Shown here in pieces: positions 33,839 to 45,860 of a DNA stretch of 64,000 nucleotides. The position numbers and the translations under genes were made by a program. Positions within the stretch are counted from its first letter, which is position 1; each line of letters begins with the position of its first letter. The DNA is from Hofstenia miamia (taxonomy: Eukaryota > Xenacoelomorpha > Acoela): assembly GCA_004352715.1 (NCBI GenBank), contig SCFE01000021.1, forward strand, positions 986,692-1,050,691, given 5' to 3'. The notes beneath the pieces were generated by a model, which did not search any database, was not told where the DNA came from, and worked only from the letters and a program-made list of their open reading frames with translations.

Positions 33839-36453
33839 TCTACTACTGACCGGTGACGCAATATTCTTTTCCCTCGTTGTCAATCACTTAGTGGAACAGC
33901 AACTTTAATGATGGAAAGCATTTTGAGCGAAAAATGGAACTGTTTATGTTTTGGTGTTCTAATATGCCAAGATACATTTGCCAAAAACGGAAACAATATA
34001 AAGACATGGTCTTAAATGGGTCAGTGTATGTTGACTCCCTAAAACCCTAAAATTCAACTAAGCTCCATTGAGTTCTTAGCCCAACCCAACGTTGTGTCAA
34101 ATAAAGTCTCTAAAATCAATTATCGAGAAGAACTTATCTATAAGATCCATGCAATAATTGATGAATAGGATTATTTGCTCAAAACTGAATCATACAGTAT
34201 TCTAACTTCAGCTAAAGTAGAGCTATCTTCTTGCAAAATTTTCGATATGGAAGGAAAAATGCTTAATAAGTTTAAAATTGAATACCCCACTTGTGTAATT
34301 AAATTTTCAATTAATTGTGAGTCAACCTAATAACACGAAGCTATCTTTTGAACGGCTTTAAGTCAAAATTTATAGCCGTCTAAAAGACGTTGCTATCTGT
34401 TGGCCTTGTGATCACAAAAACCACGTGATTTGCTAATAAATGAAATATTATTCATTATTTGGCACAAGTAATATATAACTCTCCTGCTAACGTGTATGCA
34501 TAACGTTTTTCAATAACACAATCATAACCCACATTCCTTTCANTCTACTACTGACCGGTGACGCAATATTCTTTTCCCTCGTTGTCAATCACTTAGTGGA
34601 ACAGCAACTTTAATGATGGAAAGCATTTTGAGCGAAAAGTGGAACTGTTTATGTTTTGGTGTTCTAATATGCCAAGATACATTTGCCAAAAACGGAAACA
34701 ATATAAAGACATGGTCTTAAATGGGTCAGTGTATGTTGACTCCCTAAAACCCTAAAATTCAACTAAGCTCCATTGAGTTCTTAGCCCAACNNNNNNNNNN
34801 NNNNNNNNNNNAACCAAATCCAACCAAAATGTGGCAAGAAAAATGAGCTAACCAGTATTGGCCTTTGTAAACAACCGATAGAAGTTTTTTGAGCTATATG
34901 AATGCGCCAAAACTGTACCTATGAATCATATATTGCCATTATATGAAGAAGTATGAAAAGTGGCATAGGAATATGATTTAGTTTGATGTAAATGTTGAAT
35001 TTAAAATGTTAGGACATAGTTTATTTCAAGCATGAATGAAAGAACATAGTTTTCGCATGCTTTTGCCTAATAGTGACCAACTGATGTTGGTGCAAACCAT
35101 TTGCTAACGGAACAACTCTTGGTCCACTGTGTGGGTCTTAGCAAGCTAGTGGTCCACTTGCAAGAAAACAATGAGCAAACGGATTGTTTTTAATAAGCCA
35201 AAGCCTAGTTTTTTTGTTACATAATTGTTGAACATAGTAGTTAAAAACTAAAAGTTCAACAAAGATGTGGAAGAAGTGACTTGTAGGCCAAATGATTGAG
35301 GGAGTAAATTTATATTGAAGTACTTATTAGTAATATATGGTAAAATTAAGTAATATACGAATCTTCCATAAATGAAAATTACGTGAATTTAAAAAATAAT
35401 AATGATTTTGAAACTTTTGAAAAAATTATTTTAGTTTAATATTTATTAATTCAGTTTTTAATGTATATTCAAATCCCTTAATAGGTGTGCATTAGTTATT
35501 AGTTATTAGTTATAATTTTAAGTATATGTTATAATCATTGAAAAATCCTAATAAATTAAAACTCTGAAAGAAGCTTATTGAAATGCATTTTTGTGATAAA
35601 AATTTTAAGAAACAGCTCTTGAAGGTNATATATTACTTAACCAAATCCAACCAAAATGTGGCAAGAAAAATGAGCTAACCAGTATTGGCCTTTGTAAACA
35701 ACCGATAGAAGTTTTTTGAGCTATATGAATGCGCCAAAACTGTACCTATGAATCATATATTGCCATTATATGAAGAAGTATGAAAAGTGGCATAGGAATA
35801 TGATTTAGTTTGATGTAAATGTTGAATTTAAAATGTTAGGACATAGTTTATTTCAAGCATGAATGAAAGAACATAGTTTTCGCATGCTTTTGCCTAATAG
35901 TGACCAACTGATGTTGGTGCAAACCATTTGCTAACGGAACAACTCTTGGTCCACTGTGTGGGTCTTAGCAAGCTAGTGGTCCACTTGCAAGAAAACAATG
36001 AGCAAACGGATTGTTTTTAATAAGCCAAAGCCTAGTTTTTTTGTTACATAATTGTTGAACATAGTAGTTAAAAACTAAAAGTTCAACAAAGATGTGGAAG
36101 AAGTGACTTGTAGGCCAAATGATTGAGGGAGTAAATTTATATTGAAGTACTTATTAGTAATATATGGTAAAATTAAGTAATATACGAATCTTCCATAAAT
36201 GAAAATTACGTGAATTTAAAAAATAATAATGATTTTGAAACTTTTGAAAAAATTATTTTAGTTTAATATTTATTAATTCAGTTTTTAATGTATATTCAAA
36301 TCCCTTAATAGGTGTGCATTAGTTATTAGTTATTAGTTATAATTTTAAGTATATGTTATAATCATTGAAAAATCCTAATAAATTAAAACTCTGAAAGAAG
36401 CTTATTGAAATGCATTTTTGTGATAAAAATTTTAAGAAACAGCTCTTGAAGGT
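33839..36453. repeat. Two near-perfect duplicated blocks around a gap (likely assembly artefact)
   Basis: Block A (247 bp) occurs at 33839-34085 and 34544-34790 with one difference seen (AAAAATGG against AAAAGTGG). Block B (815 bp) occurs at 34812-35626 and 35639-36453 and appears identical. The order is A, unique, single N at 34543, A copy, 21 Ns (34791-34811), B, single N at 35627, B copy. This points to an allelic contig placed in tandem with its partner rather than to biology. The blocks are AT-rich and non-coding. Confidence 0.85.
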
Positions 36454-36659
36454 GATTCTAAACTGTATAAATAATATTACATCAATTACGTTGACAATAA
36501 TCTTAAATGATCAACATTTACAGATTAGTTAAAAACGTTGAATTTTAAATCACTTGCCGTTGTTCACTGCGTGACCACGGAAATTCAGAATCCGTGTGTG
36601 GGGTTTTTATTATCAAATTTACAATTGGAAGGGGTAATTAAAAATGTTGAATGAAAAGT

Positions 36660-36666
<7 letters not shown>

Positions 36667-36700
<34 letters not shown>
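36667..36700. repeat. (AT)n microsatellite
   Basis: About 17 AT units just upstream of the Penelope-like element. Confidence 0.95.
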
Positions 36701-36705
<5 letters not shown>

Positions 36706-37149
36706 TATTATATGTAGTAATTTTTACAAATATAGAGAGTCACCTATACATTCATTCAAAATTAAGGATTTTTGCAAAAGCCAGTTAAAATTAGAATGCT
36801 TAAAAAACGTCATCAACTCCAAATTGGAGTTCCATTGTATATACAACTGACGAACAAATGATCAACTAAAAAAATTACACGAATTACGTATGTTGGAGAA
36901 AGATTGGAATATAAAACTACAAGTAATATCAATCAGGAATTATCTAAAAACCATAGAGAAGGACGTCGAAAGAAAGTTATCAATTTATCATCAAAATCAA
37001 GCGTTATCTTATGGGATGAGAATGTCTTGACTTTAAAAATAATTAAATTAACAACAAATATTAAATTTTAATCAAAAACGAACATCAATATGGAAATAGA
37101 AAATCTTAACTATTTTATATAAGTATTTAAAGTGCACATACCACCAAAA

Positions 37150-37809
37150 GTATTGAAACTATTAATGCACTTAAGAACGAAGTAGCAACAATAAATTATA
37201 TATCAAAAGATCTGACAAAAGCAATACTGTGATAGTCCAAGATAAGTCTAAATATTTAGAAGGCATAAATAAAATTCTAAATGATCGTAGTAAATTTCTA
37301 TTATGCAAACTGGATAAAGAAAGGTATTTTAGCAGTGACCTTAATAAAGTTGAAAATAAAGAGAACATCAGTGAAGAATTATATACAAAGCTATGTAGTG
37401 CAGGATGTAAACCTGCTAGAATGTACGCTCTTGAAAAATAAACAATAATCTGAAAATTCACCACATATGTAGATCTGTATTGAATGTAATAGACAATCAG
37501 AGTTATCAAGGCCATAAATTTTTGGACAATATTCCTTCGTTACAATTTAATATATTCTGAAAAATACTGAAGATTTAATTGAAAAGTAAAATATTTAATT
37601 CCAAAGAAATTGAAAATCTTCATTTTGTCAGCTATGATGTGAAATCTACATTTACTAATATCTCAAACAATAAAATCATAAAACATATATTAAACATTAT
37701 TCCCAAGAATAATTTAGAAATTGATCATCAAGTCTTATATCAACTAATAAACTTAGAGTGCAGGAATCTTCATTTAGCTCTCACCAATATTATTTTACAA
37801 GCATATTGA
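37150..37809 (+). pseudogene. Penelope-like reverse transcriptase, N-terminal part (broken)
   Basis: Blocks in order: SNTVIVQDKSKYLEGINKIL with DRSKFLL (the K-G-x-V-V-DK-YxxK region), LCSAGCKPARMYALEK (from the G-S-x-P-G-R-x-Y-G-L-P-K block), HKFLDNIPSLQFNI, then HFVSYDVKSTFTNIS, which is RT motif A with its catalytic Asp. In-frame stops after ALEK and frameshifts before motif A make it dead. Sequence similarity stops at about 37809. Confidence 0.82.
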
Positions 37810-38616
37810 TTGATTCATGAATATCAACCCATCAAGTATCATTGCTCATTTGCAGGTTAACATGAAAACATTTGGTCTAGACGATACAACAACGGTACTA
37901 CACATTTGTACTTATTTTTCTTGCATGTTGGTAATAAGTCTATTCTCATTGGCGCTATTAATACTATTTTAATTGTTTTCATTTGTAAAAAGTGTCTTTT
38001 ACAATAAAGTTGTTGAGTAATACTACCACTATATTAGAGTTTCTAGTAATTTTTTTCAATAGTTACAGAAAATGCAACATTGTTTTTTTGAAATTGAAGT
38101 AGGCTATGTTATTTTCTCATCCTATTTTCAATGTTCTGGTCATTTGAGGATACAGCTTCTCCTAAGCCTTTTATATTTGTTCTTTAGAAATTTCTATATT
38201 TAAAATTTCAACTGTGTATGCTCGTCTTAGTAAGAGTAGATTTGACAATTGAGTGTGAAAAATTAGCCCATCATTAAATGTCTTGTGATTAGGGTGATTT
38301 GATTAATAGTTTCACAAATGTGAAATTATTTATCCGATGTCAGCCCGCCGATCACTTTAATGCCTGGTGCCCGACCTCTCTTCTGCACGTCGGACTTGGG
38401 TATTAATAGTTTTGATCATGGAATTAATAGCAACTTGAACTTTCAATGATATTAAAATATCAAAGAACATAAGCCAAATAACTACGAATTTATATCGAAT
38501 CTCTTCAAAAAAACAGATCTTTATATGCCATTCAATTTATACTGTGATGCAGTTCATAAGAAAAATAGTTAACTTTTTTGTAGAATATTTACAAGCTATT
38601 CAATTTATGAGAATTG

Positions 38617-38654
<38 letters not shown>

Positions 38655-39079
38655 AATTAACAAAGTGATTAATGCAAAATACAAGCAAAACAATAACAAA
38701 CAACGAAGTGATATAAACAAAACAAAGATATTTGGATGTTGCCTTATATCAAAAAGAATGCCACAACATTAAAATATTTCTGAAAATGTTAAGTAAATAT
38801 TTATCATTATCAAAAATTTGTCCAATATTAACATCGATTGAAACACAAGATCGTAAGCAAAGGCAAAGTACGCATTGAATTGTCATCTGGACTCGTCAAT
38901 ATTTGCAACAATGATGCATGCTATTAGTTAAACATCGGCAAGACCAAGTACATGAATTGAAGAACATATGTGAAGTCATATTAATTTTTTACATGCAAAG
39001 TAGAAAATAATGAAACTAAATTATTTGAAAACAATTAATAAAAAACAGAGAGCATCAGAAGTTGGAATTTTCAATAAGA
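37810..39079. other. Interior of Penelope-like element, unrecognised
   Basis: No RT similarity. Contains an (AT)n run at 38619-38651 and a GC-richer block at 38338-38396 (GTCAGCCCGCCGATC, GTGCCCGACC, CACGTCGGAC) that looks like an end of an inserted hAT-like element. Confidence 0.4.
38619..38651. repeat. (AT)n microsatellite
   Basis: AT repeat inside the interrupted Penelope-like element. Confidence 0.95.
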
Positions 39080-40079
39080 NNNNNNNNNNNNNNNNNNNNN
39101 NNNNNNNNNNNNNNNNNNNNNNNNNNNNNNNNNNNNNNNNNNNNNNNNNNNNNNNNNNNNNNNNNNNNNNNNNNNNNNNNNNNNNNNNNNNNNNNNNNNN
39201 NNNNNNNNNNNNNNNNNNNNNNNNNNNNNNNNNNNNNNNNNNNNNNNNNNNNNNNNNNNNNNNNNNNNNNNNNNNNNNNNNNNNNNNNNNNNNNNNNNNN
39301 NNNNNNNNNNNNNNNNNNNNNNNNNNNNNNNNNNNNNNNNNNNNNNNNNNNNNNNNNNNNNNNNNNNNNNNNNNNNNNNNNNNNNNNNNNNNNNNNNNNN
39401 NNNNNNNNNNNNNNNNNNNNNNNNNNNNNNNNNNNNNNNNNNNNNNNNNNNNNNNNNNNNNNNNNNNNNNNNNNNNNNNNNNNNNNNNNNNNNNNNNNNN
39501 NNNNNNNNNNNNNNNNNNNNNNNNNNNNNNNNNNNNNNNNNNNNNNNNNNNNNNNNNNNNNNNNNNNNNNNNNNNNNNNNNNNNNNNNNNNNNNNNNNNN
39601 NNNNNNNNNNNNNNNNNNNNNNNNNNNNNNNNNNNNNNNNNNNNNNNNNNNNNNNNNNNNNNNNNNNNNNNNNNNNNNNNNNNNNNNNNNNNNNNNNNNN
39701 NNNNNNNNNNNNNNNNNNNNNNNNNNNNNNNNNNNNNNNNNNNNNNNNNNNNNNNNNNNNNNNNNNNNNNNNNNNNNNNNNNNNNNNNNNNNNNNNNNNN
39801 NNNNNNNNNNNNNNNNNNNNNNNNNNNNNNNNNNNNNNNNNNNNNNNNNNNNNNNNNNNNNNNNNNNNNNNNNNNNNNNNNNNNNNNNNNNNNNNNNNNN
39901 NNNNNNNNNNNNNNNNNNNNNNNNNNNNNNNNNNNNNNNNNNNNNNNNNNNNNNNNNNNNNNNNNNNNNNNNNNNNNNNNNNNNNNNNNNNNNNNNNNNN
40001 NNNNNNNNNNNNNNNNNNNNNNNNNNNNNNNNNNNNNNNNNNNNNNNNNNNNNNNNNNNNNNNNNNNNNNNNNNNNNNN
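39080..40079. other. Assembly gap of exactly 1000 Ns
   Basis: A round-number gap, normally meaning unknown size. Reading frames drawn across it are not evidence of a gene. Confidence 0.98.
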
Positions 40080-40510
40080 TAACTTGGAAACTACCGTATA
40101 TTACATCAAATTCTGTAACTACCTTAAAAAAGAAGATAAAACAATGTAACCAAGAATTAAGTGTCAAGATTATGCCAATATTTCAAACTTTGAAAACTTC
40201 GCATTTTCTCAAAAACAAAGACTCTATTCCAACTCCTTTAGTTTCCTCATGCGTATACAATTATAAATGTGATGAATGTGAAAGTTCATACATTGGGGAA
40301 ACGAGAAGGCAATTGGAATACAGAATTTCAGAGCATATGCGAGGTCATCTTCGATCAGAAATATATTGCCATGAACATGCACCTAAGAGGAAGAACTTTA
40401 CTATTTTAATGAAAACCAAGCATACAAAAATTGCAGAAGCTATATTGATAAAAGAAACTAAGGAGAATCTATTAAATAAACAATTATGTCAAAGACTAAA
40501 TATCGTATAA
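40080..40510 (+). CDS. GIY-YIG endonuclease domain of the Penelope-like element (partial, open)
   Basis: Open from the edge of the gap to TAA at 40510. It starts with LPYITSNSVTTLKKKI (the Penelope segment linking RT and nuclease), then VYNYKCDECESSYIGETRRQ followed by LEYRISEH, which is the GIY-YIG catalytic core with the Cys-x2-Cys pair typical of this family, then the Tyr and Arg active-site positions, EH, and KIAEAILIKE carrying the downstream catalytic Glu. The role is single-strand nicking of target DNA to prime reverse transcription. No stop or frameshift is visible in these 140 codons, unlike the RT part, so this end may be younger or its 5' part may belong to a different copy across the gap. 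Confidence 0.85.
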
Positions 40511-40562
40511 GATCTACGAATTACAATTTTAAAATCATAAAATTTGTATTTACCACCATATT

Positions 40563-40617
40563 ATTTTAGTTTGTACTGACGATGAGTGGAGACACTCGAA
40601 ACATGTCTACATAAAAT
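40563..40617 (+). ncRNA. Type I hammerhead ribozyme-like motif 3' of the Penelope ORF
   Basis: Fifty-two nt after the GIY-YIG stop codon. Core CTGACGA (40576-40582, fits CUGANGA); stem II GAGTG/CACTC (40584-40588, 40593-40597) with loop GAGA; core GAAA (40598-40601); minimal stem III AC/GT (40601-40602, 40605-40606) with loop AT; cleavage expected after C40607 (GTC); stem I TGTA/TACA (40572-40575, 40608-40611) then an internal loop and ATTTT/AAAAT (40563-40567, 40613-40617). The one departure is T40583, which must bulge between core and stem II. Hammerheads with a two-base-pair stem III are known in Penelope-like elements. Confidence 0.72.
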
Positions 40618-40620
40618 ATT

Positions 40621-41519
40621 TCTTGTTTTTTACAATGAATAGTTTAAGCACACTTTGTACACAAAGAAGCTTAGAAAATTGCGCTAAATACTATTTAGCG
40701 TCGTTTTCCATCATTTCCCTTATATATAGCGCAATTGCTATTTTAAACTCACAAATCAAGCATATGTTGGAATATTTTTCTTTATGTGCTAAGCTATACC
40801 TACTTCAATTTCGAGGTTGCTGCATAGATGCAGGGGTGGCAGTTTTGCTGTTGACAGCTGCTGTTAAAATCCAATTCAAAAAATAGTTTTTTCTAAATTT
40901 TTTATTTTGCAAATAAAAAAATTAAATTTGACATGCAAATTTTAAAAAATGGAATTTGTGCACTATAATACATTTATTCTGTTACTCATTGCGTTTGAAA
41001 ACGATGCTCAGGCCACGAAACGGCTTCGAAAAATATTTCAGATTTGAATTTTTCGTATTCTGTCTACATGCCTTTCTTGTTTACGTATTATTCAACTGTG
41101 TACAATGTATTTTCAGATTTATTGCTGCTTTTTGCCAGCACAAATATTCTATGAATTAGAATTTCGAAAATTCAATTGTTTTTAATTGACCTAATACACC
41201 AATTTGCAAGATGGACAACAAATCCTATTTGTTTACAGCATAAACATCTTAAAAACAACTACATATTTAACGAGTACTTCAATATGTTATCCGTTATTGT
41301 CAATTAAATTATTGCCATATAACATATTCGAGAGTAATATCCTGCTTTGTACACTATAATGCACAAAACCTAAAATTTGACTCACAGAGCACTTATAATA
41401 CGCTAAAAAACCCAAAATATAGCATAAAAGTCCTTTGTGGTTGAAATATTTTGATTTCCTGCTAACAGCATATATTATGCTGTTACAATTAGAGTTTGTT
41501 TCTATAGTGAATGCTGCTC
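40621..41519. other. Intergenic, nothing recognised
   Basis: Short ORFs at 40623-40886 and 40956-41159 show no recognisable motif. Confidence 0.45.
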
Positions 41520-41937
41520 TACTTGGTTGGTACTTAAATTCGTCAATGCATTATATTACAGCCGCCAGAAACTATCATACGGGGACAGTCATAAATGTTT
41601 AAAATTAACTCAATTTGAACATTGTTTAAGGGACATCTAGTTAAATAGTAATAATGTGAGATAAGCATTAAATTAATATTTCATTTCCTTCTTACATATT
41701 TAATATTCTAAATTTTTCAAAAGATTAACTTCAATCTATTACCTAAACTCCAAAAACTATTTAATATTTTTATGTATTTTACTATTTACCATATTGATAC
41801 TGCTCTTTAATTAATGTTATTAGCTAAGATATATTTCATAGTGATTTCCATAGGTACACATTTTTCTGACTGTTTTAAGATAATTTCTGACTGTTGTAAG
41901 ATAATGCATTGATGAATTTAAGTACCAACCGCACTAC
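41520..41937. mobile_element. MITE with about 48-bp terminal inverted repeats
   Basis: Left arm from 41526 reads GGTTGGTACTTAAATTC then TCAATGCATTAT; the right arm, read inward from 41930, gives the same with single mismatches, and similarity continues for about 48 bp to CAGAAA. A 22-bp tandem repeat (TCTGACTGTTNTAAGATAAT) lies at the inner edge of the right arm. Interior non-coding. Superfamily not assigned; target duplication unclear. Confidence 0.72.
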
Positions 41938-43697
41938 TTAATCGAAATAACTTGACTTCTAAATAGCATTATCTCAATAAATATTTAATTTAAAATCGAC
42001 TTTGATTTTGCTGTTGAAATTAAGCAATCATTGGTTGAAAGTAATTACTACTAGAAAATTTCAAATAAATGACTGTTTTTGAAAAAATTATATATTACTA
42101 AGAGTATGTTTTATAAATTTGACTCTTCAAAGAAGACTTTTTAGTAACAGTGGATTGATTGTATTAAACCTTAGAAGAAAGATTCATCCGACTGTATTCG
42201 AATCAATGATTTAGGTAAATCAGCAAAAGATTTAAAATCTCTAAAAATTATCATATTATTTTCAAATCACAAACTTTAAAAAAAAGCGTTACCACATTTT
42301 TCGGAGAATAAGGCGTATCGGCATATAAGACGCAGTAGCAGTGAACCGAACTATTTAATATATATGATGTACCGGATAATAAAGTACAGCTGCAAACATG
42401 CATAATATTTCGCCGCAGTTAATTTTGCATGATCGTGCCTTCGCGTGCTCAAAATTTATACATGGATTAAATTTCACAATTTTTTGATGGTTATATTTTT
42501 CTTATTCATTCCCAATCTAGCTTATGTGTTGTATTTTGCTGGGAGATGTTGAAGTCTAGGACAGCCTTGCCAGAGTAAAATATACATGAATTATATTGAT
42601 AACAACAATATAAAATCATTAAAATTTGCATCTCTGCAAATTCATTTACATATAGGGCAGAAAAATGTTATTAAGCACTCAATGTATTTAATATTTTTAT
42701 CAGTGCAAGTGTTAACTTTCATCCAAAGATGGACATATTCCGGGTAGGTCACAGTATAGAACAACAGTGCATGCAATTCAACCCAAATGCACTGAATGTT
42801 ACATAATACAATTTGGTAAAAAATAATATTTACATTTTGAAATTTCACTTAAGTGGAATCTTCAATTTCAATGTTTCTAACAAACCTGACATTGGCCTAG
42901 CAATCCGAAAAATGTATGAATATTTTTGGCAAGAATCGTAAAAATGGACTTAAAATAGGACGAAAAAGTTTTAATTTAGATGTCCATGTCTGTCTCTAGT
43001 TTCATCTGCGGGAATGGTTTTAGATATGAAAATATCAATGATTGACACATTCCTTGTGAACAACATCAAAATTGTACGATCGTTCATATAGGCCTATTTT
43101 CTTTGTAATCGCTTTAGTTTTAAATGGTATATAATACACAAAATATTTGCCTTGATCATTTTATTGGATAGAGAAATAATGGCTTGTGAGTTAATATGAA
43201 AATTGGCCTTGCCCAAAACCATTTTAGAAACTCTGTGCCGTGTCGTGTTGGGCCGTACTTTCAAAAGCCAGGAACGGTTGTAGCTCAGTAAGGCTCATAA
43301 AATTGAATCAAATTGCTCTGGAGATCAGACTTATTCAAACAAATAAGAATCATTTTTATTATTACACTAAAACCTACACTCATTTTTTAAACATGTATCT
43401 TCTAAAAATACACTAAATTCGTGTCTTCAGTGTAGGAGTTGGGTAATATAAACATCAAACAAGTCCATACACTGTTCATACATATGGAGCATTGCCGATT
43501 TTTCTACAAATATAGAGAGTTTTTGTGAGCCTTATACTGAACAAAGCTATGGTCAACCCTAGCAATGGCAATCACCGATTATATCGGCTCTCATCTCGGA
43601 GCGAAAATGCCAAAAAACCGATTTCGTCGCCTTCGGATTCCTAAGTTGATTATGCTATAATATGATATCATCGGAAAGTATAACCTACTGTCATCAG
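41938..43697. other. Intergenic with scattered repeat ends
   Basis: No gene. At 42296-42335 the phrase TTTTTCGGAGAATAAGGCG followed by CATATAAGACGC resembles the end of a widespread type of non-autonomous DNA element that I recall (TTTTTCGGACTATAAG). At 43226-43260 there is a GTGCCGTGTCGTG block like the hAT-type end at 19461. Confidence 0.4.
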
Positions 43698-44084
43698 TTC
43701 TTAAACAAACATATGGGGGTGTTAATGCTATGGACAGAAAAGTCTACCAGATAGCATCAGAAACAACATGGAGGAGGGACTGGATGAAGATCTTCAGGAA
43801 TTTAGTTGACCTCTGCATTCGTAACTCTTATGAACTATATAAATTGAGCTTTAACTTGAAACCTAGTGCAAAATCAGTGAAGTTTCTGTCATGTCAGGAT
43901 TATGCGAGGGATGTCTCTTTGTTGGAACAGGGAGGCAAGGCAGATGCAATTTCGTAATAAAAATTTGTTAACTCTTGTTCTTGAAAAGAAAGAGGGACAG
44001 TGTGCTGTTCACTCAACAAAAGAAAAACGCCCGAGGACAAGGTGCTGGACTCAGTTCACACATAAAGAAAAAAACAACTGCTGA
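43698..44084 (+). pseudogene. piggyBac-type transposase, C-terminal part (decayed)
   Basis: YGGVNAMDRKVYQIASET then TWRRDWMKIFRNLVDLCIRN and SYELYKL match the GGVD..D......R...KW...F..L.D....NAYILYK block that carries the last catalytic Asp in piggyBac-family transposases; here the two Asp positions around GGVDxxD read GGVNAMD, so the catalytic one is altered or kept only in part. After a frameshift, CAVHSTKEKRPRTRC fits the start of the Cys-rich zinc-binding tail. The upstream two thirds of the gene is not recognisable. A stop follows ADAIS. Confidence 0.7.
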
Positions 44085-45591
44085 AAATGAATGCATTGAT
44101 ATACAGTGAAGCAGTGACTGTTTGATTGACTTAGTGTAAATTAAATGCTCTTCTGCTGTTATTTTTTATGTTTCCGGCCATAAAAATTTTTTAATGTCAT
44201 AATTACCAAAAATGTTCACAGGATATTTATTTTTATTTGTAATATTTATTTTATATCTTCGATTTATAATACATGATTTTTAAATATGTTATTTCATCCC
44301 TTACTAGTATAATACTAATTCTTGGATTTCTTCCGCCATTGTAAATATGTCACGTGCCATTCAGATTTTGACAAAGTCATTCTTTGCTCTAATTTTTTGG
44401 ATAGAAAAATTCCTGAGGTGCAAGAAAATACATATTTGAATGTCTAAATTTGGAATAACTTGATCATTTCTAACATGCCCGTTCTTACTAAAATTTTTGT
44501 GAAAATCGAGGGTTTATTAGAGACACTGATCGGGTTAAGATAGTAATTAATATGTAAGATTTTCCTACATTTCAATATACATTAATACGTATTGAAATGT
44601 GTACAAAAACCTTAATGTCTTTTTATTGAAATATTTGATTTTATCAACAAATATTGGTTTGTATTTGTGTGGCAAAGGTGTATTCCTGTAGTGCCAAGGA
44701 AATCTGAATTATTTAAATAATTTATGTAAATAATTCAGACGTCCCTGGTAGTGCGGTGGGACTTGTGGATTTGCAGACATTTCTTGTTGTATTATGTGGG
44801 TTGTCGGTAAAAAACAATGTCGCCCCACAGCAAACCTGACAATATATGATAAACGACAGCAGAAAATGATAATTTTTTGTGTGATGAAGTTGATGCAAAA
44901 GCTGATAAATAAAAAAATAATTTAGCAAAATACAACAATTCAGGCTAAGAAAACAAGTTTGTTGTCTAAGTAAAGAAACTATTCTAAAGTGAAAGATCAT
45001 GTTTCTGCCTACAAATATTAAAGATAAAGTTAAACACAATTTAATGCTTAAATTATACAAAAGAAAACAACAACAAAAAATTTTGAATATGTACTTTATG
45101 CTTTCTATGTTTCAATAATTTTACCCAATGATTGAATGTGTATACTTTCGAAACTATTTTTGAAAGAATTCATCTATTATAAAGTTTAGCAACAGCGTAT
45201 GGATTTTCCAAATGCATGAAAAGTAATTTGCAAAGGCTAAAACAATTCATGAAACGCCATTCCGCTCGAAATTTCTCAAGATGCATAAAATAATTAAAAC
45301 ATATTTACTTTAAGTGCTTGCAATTGTTTTTGCTATCTCTTTGTTTTGTAAAATATACTTTTGATTAATGGAAAACACTTAGCGTCAGTATACTATTTAG
45401 GCATAGGCCATTTATTTACCACCAGAATTATTTAATGACAGGAATATATATAGTATATATATAAAGTGAAATAGCGTTTATTTTCCACTGTGAAATCAAG
45501 ACATCTTTGGTTATGTATATTTTTCAAAATTACTAAAAAAGATTAATGTATTAGATTGACCAAGTTCATCATGTTTTTATAAATCTGTGAA

Positions 45592-45592
45592 C

Positions 45593-45649
<57 letters not shown>
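45592..45649. repeat. (AT)n microsatellite
   Basis: Longest gap-free AT repeat in the window, about 28 units with one ACAT interruption near the left edge. Confidence 0.95.
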
Positions 45650-45650
<1 letters not shown>

Positions 45651-45826
45651 CATATATAGAATCATGGTTGCAGTTTAAAAAGATATTTTGCGAATTATAC
45701 AAAAAATGTTTTTTTTCGAAAAAAACACTGTTATATTTGTTTTTCTATGTTTTTTCCAAATTTCTCTCTAAGAGATAAAAAATGTAAGAATTGAAATATA
45801 TAGGTAGAACAAAAATTAAAATAATG

Positions 45827-45828
<2 letters not shown>

Positions 45829-45858
<30 letters not shown>
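45829..45858. repeat. (AT)n microsatellite
   Basis: Second AT repeat 180 bp after the one at 45592. Confidence 0.95.

Positions 45859-45860
<2 letters not shown>

Larger units (their letters stand above)
36860..40620 (+). mobile_element. Penelope-like retroelement with GIY-YIG domain and hammerhead motif
   Basis: The plus strand carries N-terminal reverse transcriptase blocks (37150-37810), a GIY-YIG endonuclease domain (40080-40510) and a hammerhead-like ribozyme motif immediately downstream (40563-40617). These parts, in this order, define a GIY-YIG-bearing Penelope-like element. About 1.2 kb of unrelated sequence (37810-39079) and a 1000-N gap of unknown true size lie in the middle; the RT core (motifs B-D) is either in the gap or lost. 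Boundaries are approximate because terminal repeats were not found. Confidence 0.8.

Noticed and set aside
37171-37515. 114-residue minus-strand ORF
   Set aside because: Antisense shadow of the Penelope-like reverse transcriptase.
39010-40510. ORFs of 370-482 residues spanning the N gap
   Set aside because: They consist mostly of Ns. Only the part after 40080 is real sequence and is annotated as the GIY-YIG domain.
44722-45060. 112-residue minus-strand ORF
   Set aside because: No motif, low-complexity composition, no promoter or poly(A) support.
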